64,000 nt of DNA from UBA1494_A sp963973975 (GCA_963973975.1 CAXBCF010000002.1:133402-197401); one strand, 5' to 3'. Positions 8,016 through 16,594 are shown, counted from the stretch's first letter. Notes: generated by a model from the sequence alone, not told the origin. Program-made: numbers and translations.

Positions 8016-8678
8016 ATGGACTACGGTAAAGAATTTAGAAGTTATGCAACTAAGCACAGAGGCTTAAACAGCATGCATGTTGAGAATTACATAGAATCTT
8101 CTATGACTCCTTACATCATTGAAGAACGTCAATTAAACGTTGCTCAAATGGATGTTTTCTCTAGATTGATGATGGATAGAATTATTTTTCTAGGAACAGG
8201 AATTAACGATCAGGTTGCCAATATTATTCAAGCGCAATTGTTGTTTTTGGAGTCGGCAGATGCAAAAAAAGACATTCAAATTTACTTGAACTCTCCGGGA
8301 GGATCAGTTTATGCCGGTTTGGGTATTTACGATACCATGCAATACATTGCTCCAGATGTTGCTACGATTTGTACAGGAATTGCAGCTTCAATGGGAGCGG
8401 TTTTACTTTGTGCAGGTGCAGCAGGAAAAAGAACTGCATTGCCACACTCAAGAGTTTTAATTCATCAGCCGATGAGTGGCACTCAAGGACAGGCATCTGA
8501 TATGGAGATTGCAGTGAAAGAAATTTTAAAAATGAAGAAAGCACTTTATGATATTATTTCTTCCCACTCAAAGCAAGATTATAAAAGAGTTGAGAAAGAT
8601 TCTGATCGAGATTATTGGATGTCAGCTCCAGAAGCAAAAGAATACGGAATGATTGACGAAGTGCTTGAGAAGAAATAA
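8016..8678 (+). CDS. clpP: ATP-dependent Clp protease proteolytic subunit
   Basis: ClpP is the tetradecameric serine peptidase of the ClpXP machine. The 220-residue sequence carries the complete catalytic triad: Ser125 in GIAASMGA, His150 in LIHQP and Asp199 in SDRDYWMS, with spacing identical to the E. coli enzyme (25 and 49 residues). The first 25 or so residues contain a short extension that may be processed by self-cleavage, as in other ClpP proteins. It lies 12 bp after tig and 44 bp before clpX on the same strand, so the three genes probably form an operon. Confidence 0.97.
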   Translation: MDYGKEFRSYATKHRGLNSMHVENYIESSMTPYIIEERQLNVAQMDVFSRLMMDRIIFLGTGINDQVANIIQAQLLFLESADAKKDIQIYLNSPGGSVYAGLGIYDTMQYIAPDVATICTGIAASMGAVLLCAGAAGKRTALPHSRVLIHQPMSGTQGQASDMEIAVKEILKMKKALYDIISSHSKQDYKRVEKDSDRDYWMSAPEAKEYGMIDEVLEKK

Positions 8679-8722
8679 GCAACTGAGTTTTTATAAAATT
8701 GATTTCTTAAATAAAATCCCTC

Positions 8723-9952
8723 ATGAAAGATAAAGAAACTATTCATTGTTCTTTTTGTGGCCGAGACAAGCGAGATACGAATGTATTGATTGCCGGAATT
8801 ACAGGTCACATTTGTGATAATTGCATCTTACAAGCGGGGGAAATTGTTAAAGAAGAAGTTCAGCCTTCAAATCAAGATTTAAAATTAGTTATTCGCAAGC
8901 CAAAAGAGATTAAGGAGCACCTTGACGAGTACGTAATAGGACAAGACGATGCCAAAAAAGTGTTGTCTGTTGCTGTCTATAATCACTACAAGCGAATTAC
9001 CAAAGCTTCCTTGATGCGTGACATTGAGGTTGATAAATCGAATGTTTTATTAGTAGGCGAGACAGGAAGTGGAAAAACGCTTTTAGCTAAAACGATTGCA
9101 CGTTTATTAGATGTGCCGTTTTGCATAGCAGATGCTACCGTTTTAACAGAAGCAGGATACGTTGGTGAAGATGTTGAAAGCATTTTATCTCGTTTGCTTC
9201 AAGCAGCTGATTTTGATGTTGCAAAAGCTGAAAGAGGCATTGTTTTTATTGATGAAATTGACAAAATTGCCAGAAAAGGGGATAATCCTTCGATTACAAG
9301 AGATGTTTCTGGTGAAGGTGTTCAACAAGCTTTATTGAAATTATTGGAAGGTGCAACTGTAAATGTTCCACCACAAGGAGGAAGAAAGCACCCTGAACAA
9401 AAAATGGTTTCAATCAATACTCAAAACATTCTCTTTATCTGTGGAGGTGCTTTTTCAGGGATTGAGAAAGTGATTGCCAAGCGAATGAATACAGGAGCAC
9501 TTGGTTTTAAAACCAAGAATGAAAACTACATCGTAGAAAAAGAAAATCTACTAAAATATGTCACTCCTTCTGATATCCGTTCTTTCGGATTAATTCCAGA
9601 GTTAATAGGAAGGATTCCAATTGTGAGTTACTTGGAGCCACTTGATGCTTCAGCATTAAAACGTATTTTAACTGAACCTAAAAATGCCATTCTCAAACAG
9701 TTCATTGTTTTGTTTGAATTGGATAACATCGTTTTGAGTTTTGATAAAAAAGTATTGGACTTTATTGTTGAAAAAGCATTGGAATACAAACTTGGTGCAA
9801 GAGGTTTGCGTTCTATTTGTGAAGCCATTTTATTGGAAAACATGTTTGAAACGCCCTCTAAAAAGGTGATTGAGAATTTGAACATAACTTTAGATTACGC
9901 TAAACGTCAGTTTGATAAATCCTCTTTGAAAAAGTTGAAGGTGGCTTCTTAA
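8723..9952 (+). CDS. clpX: ATP-dependent Clp protease ATP-binding subunit ClpX
   Basis: This is the AAA+ unfoldase that feeds substrates to ClpP. The 409-residue protein has an N-terminal zinc-binding domain with Cys9, Cys12, Cys31 and Cys34, a Walker A motif GETGSGKT (112-119), a Walker B motif VFIDEID (about 177-183), the substrate-gripping pore loop region GYVGEDVES, and a C-terminal sensor 2 motif LGARGLR. All key residues are present. It closes the tig-clpP-clpX unit and is convergent with folA, with only 26 bp between them; no strong terminator hairpin is visible in that gap. Confidence 0.97.
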   Translation: MKDKETIHCSFCGRDKRDTNVLIAGITGHICDNCILQAGEIVKEEVQPSNQDLKLVIRKPKEIKEHLDEYVIGQDDAKKVLSVAVYNHYKRITKASLMRDIEVDKSNVLLVGETGSGKTLLAKTIARLLDVPFCIADATVLTEAGYVGEDVESILSRLLQAADFDVAKAERGIVFIDEIDKIARKGDNPSITRDVSGEGVQQALLKLLEGATVNVPPQGGRKHPEQKMVSINTQNILFICGGAFSGIEKVIAKRMNTGALGFKTKNENYIVEKENLLKYVTPSDIRSFGLIPELIGRIPIVSYLEPLDASALKRILTEPKNAILKQFIVLFELDNIVLSFDKKVLDFIVEKALEYKLGARGLRSICEAILLENMFETPSKKVIENLNITLDYAKRQFDKSSLKKLKVAS

Positions 9953-9978
9953 ATTAGGATGTTAAAGATTGATGCTAT

Positions 9979-10470
9979 TTATTTTCTTTCCCAAAGCTGA
10001 AAGCTGAAATCATAAATGTGTCGCTCATCTTTAGGATGATGATCTTCACTAATTAGTTTCCATTGACTTTTGTTAATTTCAGGAAAAAATGTATCTCCTT
10101 CAATAGATGTGTGTACCCTGGTGAGATAAATTCTATTTGTCATTGAGAGTGCTTGTAAATAGATTTCACCACCACCAATAATCATTAATTCTTCTTCACC
10201 ATTGTCTTTTGCAAACTGTATTGCCTCTTTTAGGTCGTGAAAAATGGCAGCTCCTTCGAATTTAAAATTGGTATCGCGGGTTAGAATTATGTTTGTTCTG
10301 TTTGGTAGTAATTTACCAAACGATTCGAGGTTTTTTCTACCCATTAATATGTGATGGCCTTTTGTGGTTTGCACAAAAAACTTCATATCATCTGGTAAAT
10401 GCCAAGGCAAGTCATTGTTTTTTCCAATTACGTTGTTTTCTGTTACTGCTGCTATGAGGGATATAATCAC
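9979..10470 (-). CDS. folA: Dihydrofolate reductase
   Basis: Reduces dihydrofolate to tetrahydrofolate with NADPH. The 163-residue protein has the usual motifs: MIISLIAAVTENNVIGKNND, then LPWHLPDDMKFF with the catalytic Asp, GRKNLESFG for cofactor binding, and MIIGGGEIYLQAL with the conserved double glycine. It lies 81 bp downstream of thyA on the same strand. ThyA produces dihydrofolate, so the pair regenerates tetrahydrofolate for dTMP synthesis and is likely co-transcribed. Confidence 0.96.
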   Translation of the reverse strand: MIISLIAAVTENNVIGKNNDLPWHLPDDMKFFVQTTKGHHILMGRKNLESFGKLLPNRTNIILTRDTNFKFEGAAIFHDLKEAIQFAKDNGEEELMIIGGGEIYLQALSMTNRIYLTRVHTSIEGDTFFPEINKSQWKLISEDHHPKDERHIYDFSFQLWERK

Positions 10471-10507
10471 GTTTTTATTTTATTAGCTTCAACATTTTAA
10501 TTACTTC

Positions 10508-10551
10508 AGTTCGAGACTGAGTTTCGATCATTGTCGAGATGAAGTCGAAGA
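10508..10551. repeat. Copy of a dispersed GTCGA-rich intergenic repeat
   Basis: The gap between thyA and folA contains AGTTCGAGACTGAG followed by GTCGAGATGAAGTCGAAGAC, a imperfect palindromic sequence resembling the copies at 40530-40565 and 42866-42884. It looks like a small interspersed repeat of a kind common between flavobacterial genes; it may modulate thyA-folA mRNA as a hairpin. Confidence 0.4.
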
Positions 10552-11346
10552 CTAGACAGCCACCGCTGCTTTAATATGCGGATGAGGGTCATAATTTTCT
10601 AAACTAAAATCTTCGAATTTAAAATCAAAAATATTTTTCACATTAGGGTTAATCTTCATTTGTGGTAAGGGACGAAAATCTCTGCTCAACTGCTCTTTGG
10701 CCTGCTCCAAGTGATTGGAATATAAATGAGCATCACCTAAAGTATGAACGAAGACACCAACTTTTAAATCACAAACTTGAGCTACCATCATTGTTAAAAG
10801 GGCGTAAGATGCGATGTTAAAAGGCACTCCTAAAAAAGTATCAGCGCTGCGTTGATAGAGCTGGCAAGAGAGTTTACCATCGGCTACGTAAAATTGAAAG
10901 AAGGCGTGACAGGGTGGAAGCGCCATGTTTTCAATTTCAGCGACATTCCAAGCGCTTACGATAATTCTTCGCGAATCTGGATTATTCTTGATTTGATTGA
11001 CAACAGTTGAGATTTGGTCGATGTTTTTTCCGTCTGGTGTTGGCCAAGAACGCCACTGCGAACCATAAACAGGGCCTAAATTGCCATCTTTATCTGCCCA
11101 TTCGTCCCAAATGCTTACACCATTTTCTTTTAAGTAGCGAATGTTGGTATCACCACTTAAAAACCACAGTAATTCATGAATAATGGAGCGTAAGTGTACT
11201 TTTTTGGTAGTAACTAAGGGAAAGCCCTCGCTCAAATCAAAGCGCATTTGATGGCCAAAAACACTAATGGTTCCCGTTCCTGTTCGGTCTTCTTTTTTGA
11301 TTCCTACTTTTAAAATGCGCTGTAAAAGCTCGTGGTATTGTTGCAT
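10552..11346 (-). CDS. thyA: Thymidylate synthase
   Basis: Methylates dUMP to dTMP with 5,10-methylene-tetrahydrofolate. The start at 11346 (MQQYHELLQRIL) is preferred over an upstream ATG at 11364 because it gives 264 residues and aligns with the E. coli start, which puts the nucleophile at Cys146 in LPPCHAFFQF. Other signatures: DRTGTGT near the N-terminus, the dUMP-binding stretch LYQRSADTFLGVPFNIASY and HLYSNHLEQ near the C-terminus. It is followed on the same strand by folA. Confidence 0.97.
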   Translation of the reverse strand: MQQYHELLQRILKVGIKKEDRTGTGTISVFGHQMRFDLSEGFPLVTTKKVHLRSIIHELLWFLSGDTNIRYLKENGVSIWDEWADKDGNLGPVYGSQWRSWPTPDGKNIDQISTVVNQIKNNPDSRRIIVSAWNVAEIENMALPPCHAFFQFYVADGKLSCQLYQRSADTFLGVPFNIASYALLTMMVAQVCDLKVGVFVHTLGDAHLYSNHLEQAKEQLSRDFRPLPQMKINPNVKNIFDFKFEDFSLENYDPHPHIKAAVAV

Positions 11347-11470
11347 AATCCCTTTTATTTTCAATCATTAAAATTAAGCGAAGCATTATCCATCTGTTGT
11401 ATTTTTAGTTGAAAATTAAGAACAAGATATTCACAAATCCATTTATTTTAGCTATAGCTTACAAACCTCA

Positions 11471-11487
11471 TTGATAAGTTTTATCAA
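11471..11487. promoter_or_regulatory. Perfect inverted repeat upstream of the 11543 gene
   Basis: TTGATAA-GTT-TTATCAA lies between the divergent thyA and the membrane protein gene at 11543. It has the half-site look of a Crp/Fnr operator (TTGAT), but the 7-bp spacing between TTGAT and ATCAA differs from the 4 bp of a classic FNR site. Possible operator; no further support. Confidence 0.35.
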
Positions 11488-11542
11488 TAGTATCATAAGA
11501 TTGAATTAAAATTTCGACTTTTGTTAAAACAAAATAAATTCA

Positions 11543-12139
11543 ATGTTAACAATTGTAATTCGAATTTTTCTATATTCTTTGATACTGAGTATTTCGGCTG
11601 GATTTGTGTTTTTAGATTCAACTCAATTGCAATCTGCTGAAGATTCTTACACTGAAATGGCTCAAGAAGCAATGTTGTTTTTGATAGCTATTATCGGATG
11701 GTTTTATAGCAGAAAAACAGACCAATATAAAACATTTATTTTGTTCTTAGTTGCATTTTCTTCCGTCTTTTTTATTAGAGAGTTCAATAATTATTTATCT
11801 GATAATTTTTTTAAAGGAGCATGGCAAGTTGGAGTTCTTATTATTTTAATACCTTCCATTATATACTTTTACAAGAAAAGAGTGCTTTTAAAGTCGGATG
11901 TACTCGCACTTAAAGAGACTGCCCCTTTTGGAATAATTATGTTAGGTGGAATACTTCTAATTGTTTTTTCAAGAATTTATGGAAATAAGCACATTTGGAT
12001 GAATTTTATGGGCGATAACTACCTTAGAATGATAAAAGAAGTTTCGGAAGAAAGCATCGAGTTAATGGCTTACACTGTAATTTTTATTGGTTTTATTGAG
12101 CTGCTTTTTTTGAGTAAGAGAATTCAAAACAAGTCATAA
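11543..12139 (+). CDS. Multi-pass inner-membrane protein of unknown function
   Basis: I do not recognise this 198-residue protein. It has about six hydrophobic segments, roughly residues 5-24, 44-56, 65-78, 94-109, 127-144 and 172-189, and ends in a basic tail (SKRIQNKS), so it is an integral membrane protein. Acidic residues lie in or next to segments (for example EMAQEAMLF at about 38-46 and EVSEESIELMAY at about 164-175), which is unusual and may mark a functional site. It precedes the ceramidase-like gene by 49 bp, but that gene has its own -7 element, so co-transcription is uncertain. The inverted repeat at 11471-11487 is upstream. Confidence 0.7.
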   Translation: MLTIVIRIFLYSLILSISAGFVFLDSTQLQSAEDSYTEMAQEAMLFLIAIIGWFYSRKTDQYKTFILFLVAFSSVFFIREFNNYLSDNFFKGAWQVGVLIILIPSIIYFYKKRVLLKSDVLALKETAPFGIIMLGGILLIVFSRIYGNKHIWMNFMGDNYLRMIKEVSEESIELMAYTVIFIGFIELLFLSKRIQNKS

Positions 12140-12165
12140 AGGGAGAACCAATTCAATTACTTCAA

Positions 12166-12173
12166 TAATTTTG
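12166..12173 (+). promoter_or_regulatory. -7 element of the ceramidase-like gene
   Basis: TAATTTTG matches TAnnTTTG and ends 15 bp before the start codon at 12189, implying a very short leader. Confidence 0.45.
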
Positions 12174-12188
12174 GTATAATTTCGTGCC

Positions 12189-13535
12189 ATGAGGTTTCTT
12201 AAGGGTTTACTCAAAGTATTGCTAACAATCTTTATTGTTTTATTGATTGCAGCTATTTTTCTTCTCACTCCAGTGAATCGTGAGCCGCTAACCGAACAAG
12301 ATTACTACAAGGAGACTATAGAAAATCTTAGTACTTTAAAATTAGAAGAAAGTGAAGGTACTTTTTGGTCGGCAGGGTGGGCTAGTGAAAATATAACTCC
12401 TGAAGAACCAGTTGAATTAGTTGGTTTTAGACCAAGAGGAGAGTATGAATTTGTACTAGATAGCAGTTTTGTTAAATCGATTATTGTATCTAACGGACAG
12501 CAAAAAGTTGCTTTTTTAGCTTATCCATTCATGATTATTCATCCCTATTTGTCAAAAGAAATTTTAGCTACTATTCAATCTGAGAAGTTATCAATTGACC
12601 ACTTTTACTTTACTGCAAGTCATACTCACAGCGGCTTTGGTGGACACATGAAAGGTTTATTGAGTGATATAATGTATGGAGGCTTTGATTCCGCTACAGT
12701 GCAACGAATTGCAATTAAAACAGTTTTAGCTTTAAAAAATAGTTTGGCGGCTATGGATACTGCTCAGTTGCTTTATAAAAAAAGTATTACAGCTAACTTG
12801 GTTCGAAACCGCTTTATTCACGATGATCCGGTAGATTCTTTTGTCAGACAACTTCATTTTATTAAAAAATCAGGTGAGAAAGCAATACTATTCAGTTACA
12901 GTGCACATGCAACAACCCTGAGTAGCCGATTCATGGGTTTGTCGGGAGATTACCCTCACTTTTTAGAAATGGAATTAGAAAAAAAAGATTCGTTTCAAAT
13001 GGCAATGTATATGGCGGGTGCAGTTGGCAGTCATTCACCCATTATTCCAGATAAAAACGAGAACACGACAGAAAATTATGCAATAGATTTATACAAAGAG
13101 GTCAATAAAAATAATTCACATACGGTTGAAATTGATTCGACTCTAATGAAAATAGCTGAACTTCAAGTTCAACTTGGTGAACCACAATTTAGAGTTACGG
13201 ATAACTACCGATTTAAGCCTTGGCTTTTCGATAAAATTATCGGTCCCTCAACTCCAAAAATGGACATTGTTCAATTGGGAAATCTGCTTTTTATTTCTTC
13301 GGCTGCTGAGCTTTCAGGAGTTTTTTATGAAGATTGGGAAAAACTTGCCAATCAAAACGGAATGGAGTTGATGTTTACCACCTTTAATGGTGATTACATC
13401 GGTTATGTGCCACCGGATAAATACTACCATAAACACTATCGAGAAACAAGAGAGTTAAATTGGTATGGACCATACAGTGGGGAATATTTTGATACACTTA
13501 CTAAGATGGCCATTAAAAAGGCAGCAAATGATTAG
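12189..13535 (+). CDS. Neutral/alkaline ceramidase-like membrane-anchored hydrolase
   Basis: This 448-residue protein has an N-terminal membrane anchor (about 8-28) and then a region resembling the N-terminal catalytic domain of neutral ceramidases: GWASENITPEEPVELVGF near 58-75 (these enzymes begin with a G-x-x-x-x-D-I-T-P-like segment), FTASHTHSGFGGH near 147-159 with candidate zinc-binding histidines, YSAHATTLSSR near 237-247 and the GDYPHFLE stretch near 254-261. Neutral ceramidases hydrolyse the amide bond of N-acyl sphingoid bases in a zinc-dependent way. The substrate here could be a ceramide, a sulfonolipid or another lipid amide; this is not determined by the sequence. It lies 31 bp upstream of the Crp-like regulator gene on the same strand. 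Confidence 0.75.
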   Translation: MRFLKGLLKVLLTIFIVLLIAAIFLLTPVNREPLTEQDYYKETIENLSTLKLEESEGTFWSAGWASENITPEEPVELVGFRPRGEYEFVLDSSFVKSIIVSNGQQKVAFLAYPFMIIHPYLSKEILATIQSEKLSIDHFYFTASHTHSGFGGHMKGLLSDIMYGGFDSATVQRIAIKTVLALKNSLAAMDTAQLLYKKSITANLVRNRFIHDDPVDSFVRQLHFIKKSGEKAILFSYSAHATTLSSRFMGLSGDYPHFLEMELEKKDSFQMAMYMAGAVGSHSPIIPDKNENTTENYAIDLYKEVNKNNSHTVEIDSTLMKIAELQVQLGEPQFRVTDNYRFKPWLFDKIIGPSTPKMDIVQLGNLLFISSAAELSGVFYEDWEKLANQNGMELMFTTFNGDYIGYVPPDKYYHKHYRETRELNWYGPYSGEYFDTLTKMAIKKAAND

Positions 13536-13566
13536 TTTTATGATTTTTAAGTAAGGTAGAAAGAAA

Positions 13567-14199
13567 ATGAGTGAAGATTTAAAGGCATATTTTGGGACAT
13601 TATTTGAGCCAGAACTAATTGAAGAAATTAATCAAGCTGCTATTGTAAAAGAGATTTCAGAAGGAGAGGTTTTGATGGATATCGGTAAAACGATTCGATC
13701 AATGCCAATTTTAATTTCCGGAGCAATAAAGGTGTTGCGAGAAGATGAAAAGGGAGATGAACTATTGCTCTATTTTTTAGAAGGGGGTGATACTTGTGCC
13801 ATGACAATGACTTGTTGTCTTGGCAATCAGAAAAGTGAAATTAGAGCAATTGCAGAAATGGATACCAAACTAATCATGATTCCAATCGAAAAAATGGAGG
13901 AATGGATGACCAATTATAAAAGTTGGCGAAACTTTGTGCTTAATAGCTACCACAACCGCATGATGGAAATGCTTGGAACCATTGATAAAATTGCTTTTTT
14001 GAAAATGGATGAGCGATTATTAGAATATTTGAGAGAGAAATCGAAACTTTCAAAAGATGGATACATTCAAAATACACATCAAGACATTGCTTATGAACTA
14101 CACACATCAAGGGTTGTGATTTCTCGTCTTTTAAAGCGCCTTGAAAATGATGGACACATCAAATTGCTTAGAAATAGGATTAAAATCATTGCATTGTAA
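13567..14199 (+). CDS. Crp/Fnr-family transcriptional regulator, candidate sulfur-stress activator
   Basis: The 210-residue protein has a cyclic-nucleotide-binding-like beta-roll (about 1-115), a long dimerisation helix and a winged helix-turn-helix (about 165-205, HQDIAYELHTSRVVISRLLK). The sensor domain carries a Cys cluster, Cys77, Cys83 and Cys84, in the stretch GGDTCAMTMTCCLGNQKSE. This differs from the four Cys of the FNR iron-sulfur cluster, and the residues that bind cAMP in Crp are not evident, so ligand sensing is probably by other means, possibly Cys oxidation or persulfidation (inference). Its neighbours tauE and MBL-rhodanese are sulfur genes whose promoters share a palindrome (see 14196-14239), which makes this regulator the best candidate to bind it. 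Confidence 0.88.
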   Translation: MSEDLKAYFGTLFEPELIEEINQAAIVKEISEGEVLMDIGKTIRSMPILISGAIKVLREDEKGDELLLYFLEGGDTCAMTMTCCLGNQKSEIRAIAEMDTKLIMIPIEKMEEWMTNYKSWRNFVLNSYHNRMMEMLGTIDKIAFLKMDERLLEYLREKSKLSKDGYIQNTHQDIAYELHTSRVVISRLLKRLENDGHIKLLRNRIKIIAL

Positions 14200-14239
14200 C
14201 CCATGTTACTTGCACTAAGCCACAATAGTTTTAGTTTTG
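14196..14239 (+). promoter_or_regulatory. tauE promoter with GTAAC-N4-GTTAC operator
   Basis: GTAAC (14196-14200), CCAT and GTTAC (14205-14209) form a palindrome overlapping the stop codon of the regulator gene. Exactly 22 bp after it comes the -7 box TAGTTTTG (14232-14239); a TTG at 14210-14212 sits 19 bp from the box. The palindrome centre would be near -42 relative to the start of transcription, as in class II Crp-activated promoters. The same arrangement occurs at 15120-15163 and 17576-17620. Confidence 0.75.
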
Positions 14240-14255
14240 TCAAAAACGTGTGCTT

Positions 14256-15059
14256 ATGGATTTAATCCAGCTATTAGGTTATTTTTTGGCAATACTAATT
14301 GGTTTAACCCTTGGTTTAATTGGCAGTGGTGGTTCTATCTTAACTGTTCCAATTTTAGTTTATTTGCTTGCAATTGAGCCAGTTCTTGCTACTGCATATT
14401 CCCTTTTCATTGTTGGAATCACAGCTTTGGTTGGATTGATTCGAAACATTCCTAAAAAACAAGTAGACTTTAAAACAGGAATCATCTTCGCTATTCCAGC
14501 ATTTTTTGCAGTGTACATTACAAGGAAGTACCTTTTACCTGCCATTCCTGAGAGTTTGTTTTTTATCGATGACTTTGAAATGACAAAGAATATTGCCATC
14601 ATGGTTTTCTTTGCCATTATTATGCTATTAGCTGCTGTTTCAATGATTCGAAACAATCGTAAAGAGGAGGGTGTTGAAAACGCACAAGCCTTGAAGTTTA
14701 ATTATCCGCTAATAATTATTGAGGGAATTGTTGTTGGAGTGCTAACAGGCTTAGTTGGGGCAGGAGGTGGATTTTTGATTATTCCTGCTTTGGTTTTACT
14801 TGCCAAATTACCAATGAAAAAAGCAGTAGCAACCTCTCTGATGATTATTGCAGTTAAATCCTTAATTGGCTTTATTGGAGATGTTCAAAATTTAGAAATG
14901 GATTGGGCTTTCCTATTGTCATTCAGTGGTTTTTCTGTTGTCGGTATATTTATTGGAATATTCTTAAATCAATGGATTGATGGTAAAAAATTGAAAACTG
15001 CCTTTGGATGGTTTGTTTTATTAATGGCGGCATATATTTTAATTAAAGAATTTTCTTAA
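14256..15059 (+). CDS. TauE/SafE-family sulfite/organosulfur exporter
   Basis: A 267-residue inner-membrane transporter. The two-fold internal repeat of the TauE/SafE family is clear: LIGSGGSILTVPILVYLL near 24-41 and LVGAGGGFLIIPALVLLA near 168-185, each followed by V-A-T-x-x-L/S residues (VLATAYSLF and KAVATSLMI). About eight membrane segments are present. Family members export sulfite, sulfoacetate or related anions, or take up organosulfur compounds. The ATG at 14256 is chosen over a GTG at 14250. It has its own promoter with the shared palindrome and is followed by the MBL-rhodanese gene, so a role in removing sulfite made by persulfide oxidation is likely (inference). Confidence 0.88.
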   Translation: MDLIQLLGYFLAILIGLTLGLIGSGGSILTVPILVYLLAIEPVLATAYSLFIVGITALVGLIRNIPKKQVDFKTGIIFAIPAFFAVYITRKYLLPAIPESLFFIDDFEMTKNIAIMVFFAIIMLLAAVSMIRNNRKEEGVENAQALKFNYPLIIIEGIVVGVLTGLVGAGGGFLIIPALVLLAKLPMKKAVATSLMIIAVKSLIGFIGDVQNLEMDWAFLLSFSGFSVVGIFIGIFLNQWIDGKKLKTAFGWFVLLMAAYILIKEFS

Positions 15060-15119
15060 ATAATTTATTTTCAATTGGCTAATTGAAATTTAATTATCAA
15101 AAAAGTAATTTGAACTAGC

Positions 15120-15163
15120 GTAACAAATGTAACTGATGTTTCATTTAAAGCATCGTAATTTTG
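15120..15163 (+). promoter_or_regulatory. MBL-rhodanese promoter with GTAAC-N4-GTAAC operator
   Basis: GTAAC (15120-15124), AAAT and GTAAC (15129-15133, one base off a perfect palindrome) are followed after exactly 22 bp by the -7 box TAATTTTG (15156-15163). No TTG is present at the -33 position, which fits an activator-dependent promoter. Geometry is identical to the tauE promoter. Confidence 0.72.
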
Positions 15164-15187
15164 ACTAATAAATTTAAATACACTACT

Positions 15188-16594
15188 ATGAAAATCGAAC
15201 AAATATATACGGGATGTTTAGCACAAGGTGCTTATTTCATCGAAAGTGATGGCGAAGTAGCAATCATTGATCCACTTAGAGAAGTGAAGCCTTACTTAGA
15301 GAAAGTTGCTAAAGCCAATGCAAAAGTGAAATATATTTTAGAAACACATTTTCATGCTGATTTTGTAAGTGGTCATATTACTTTGGCAAAGGAAACTGGT
15401 GCGAAGATTATTTATGGACCTACTGCAAAACCAACTTTTGAAGCACACATTGCTAAAGATGGTGAGGTTTTTCATTTAGGAAAAATTACTATAACAGCAC
15501 TGCACACTCCAGGTCATACCATGGAAAGTACCACCTATTTATTGAAAGATGAAAATGGGAAAGACCACGCGATTTTTACAGGAGATACCTTATTTCTTGG
15601 AGATGTAGGTCGACCTGATTTAGCTCAAAAAGCTGCTAATATGACACAAGAAGATTTAGCGGGAATTCTTTTTGACAGCTTGAGAAATAAAATCATGCCT
15701 TTGGCTGATGATGTTACTGTTTATCCTGCGCATGGAGCAGGTTCTGCTTGTGGTAAAAACATGATGAAGGAAACAGTTGATACTTTAGGCAACCAAAAAA
15801 AGGTAAATTATGCGTTGAGAGCAGACATGACTAAAGAAGAATTTGTGAAAGAAGTAACAGATGGTTTACTTCCTCCGCCACAATATTTTCCTTTGAATGT
15901 AAAAATGAACAAGGAAGGGTATGAAGATATCGATAAAATATTACTAAGAGGTACTCAAGCACTTTCTCCAGATGCCTTTGAGGCAGCAGCGAATGAAACA
16001 GCTGCAGTAATTTTAGATGTACGTTATCAAAATGATTTTGTAAAAGGACATATTCCTCAATCAATTTTTATTGGACTAGATGGAGACTTTGCACCATGGG
16101 TTGGTGCTTTAATAGCTGATGTGAAACAAGCAATTTTAATTGTAGCACCTGAAGGAAGAGAAGAAGAAGCTGTTACACGCTTAGCTCGTGTTGGCTTTGA
16201 TCATACTCTAGGATTCTTGAAAGGAGGGTTTGAAGCTTGGGAAAAATCTGGAAAAGAAATAGACAAAGTTCAATCAATTTCTCCTGAAATGTATGAAAAG
16301 AATTATAGCAAGCACCCAACCTTTGATGTTAGAAAACAAAGTGAGTATCAAGCTGAGCATGTTGAAAATGCTAACAATACACCCTTAGATTTTTTAAACA
16401 ACCATTTAGAAGCATTTCCAGATCAGGAAGACTTTTATGTGCATTGTGCCGGTGGTTATCGCTCAGTAATTGCAAGTTCAATCTTAAAATCTCGAGGCAT
16501 TCATAACCTTATAAATGTAGAAGGAGGGATGGATCAAATTAAAAAGTTAAGCATTCCTACAACAGATTATGTTTGTCCAACTACTTTGAAGTAA
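15188..16594 (+). CDS. Metallo-beta-lactamase fold / double rhodanese protein (persulfide dioxygenase-like)
   Basis: The 468-residue protein starts at ATG 15188 (MKIEQIYTGCL); an upstream TTG is inside the -7 box and is rejected. Residues 1-240 are a metallo-beta-lactamase domain with H54, H56 and D58 in THFHADFVSGH, GHTMESTT, GDTLFLGDVGRPDL and YPAHGAGSACG, features of the ETHE1/persulfide dioxygenase group that oxidises glutathione-type persulfides to sulfite. Two rhodanese domains follow. The first (about 255-360) lacks the catalytic Cys (IVAPEGREEE at the loop). The second (about 365-460) has it in VHCAGGYRS. Together with the TauE exporter this suggests persulfide oxidation, sulfur transfer and sulfite export. 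Confidence 0.9.
   Translation: MKIEQIYTGCLAQGAYFIESDGEVAIIDPLREVKPYLEKVAKANAKVKYILETHFHADFVSGHITLAKETGAKIIYGPTAKPTFEAHIAKDGEVFHLGKITITALHTPGHTMESTTYLLKDENGKDHAIFTGDTLFLGDVGRPDLAQKAANMTQEDLAGILFDSLRNKIMPLADDVTVYPAHGAGSACGKNMMKETVDTLGNQKKVNYALRADMTKEEFVKEVTDGLLPPPQYFPLNVKMNKEGYEDIDKILLRGTQALSPDAFEAAANETAAVILDVRYQNDFVKGHIPQSIFIGLDGDFAPWVGALIADVKQAILIVAPEGREEEAVTRLARVGFDHTLGFLKGGFEAWEKSGKEIDKVQSISPEMYEKNYSKHPTFDVRKQSEYQAEHVENANNTPLDFLNNHLEAFPDQEDFYVHCAGGYRSVIASSILKSRGIHNLINVEGGMDQIKKLSIPTTDYVCPTTLK

Noticed and set aside
11471..11487. Classic FNR box
   Set aside because: The half-sites TTGAT/ATCAA are spaced by 7 bp, not the 4 bp of the FNR site.
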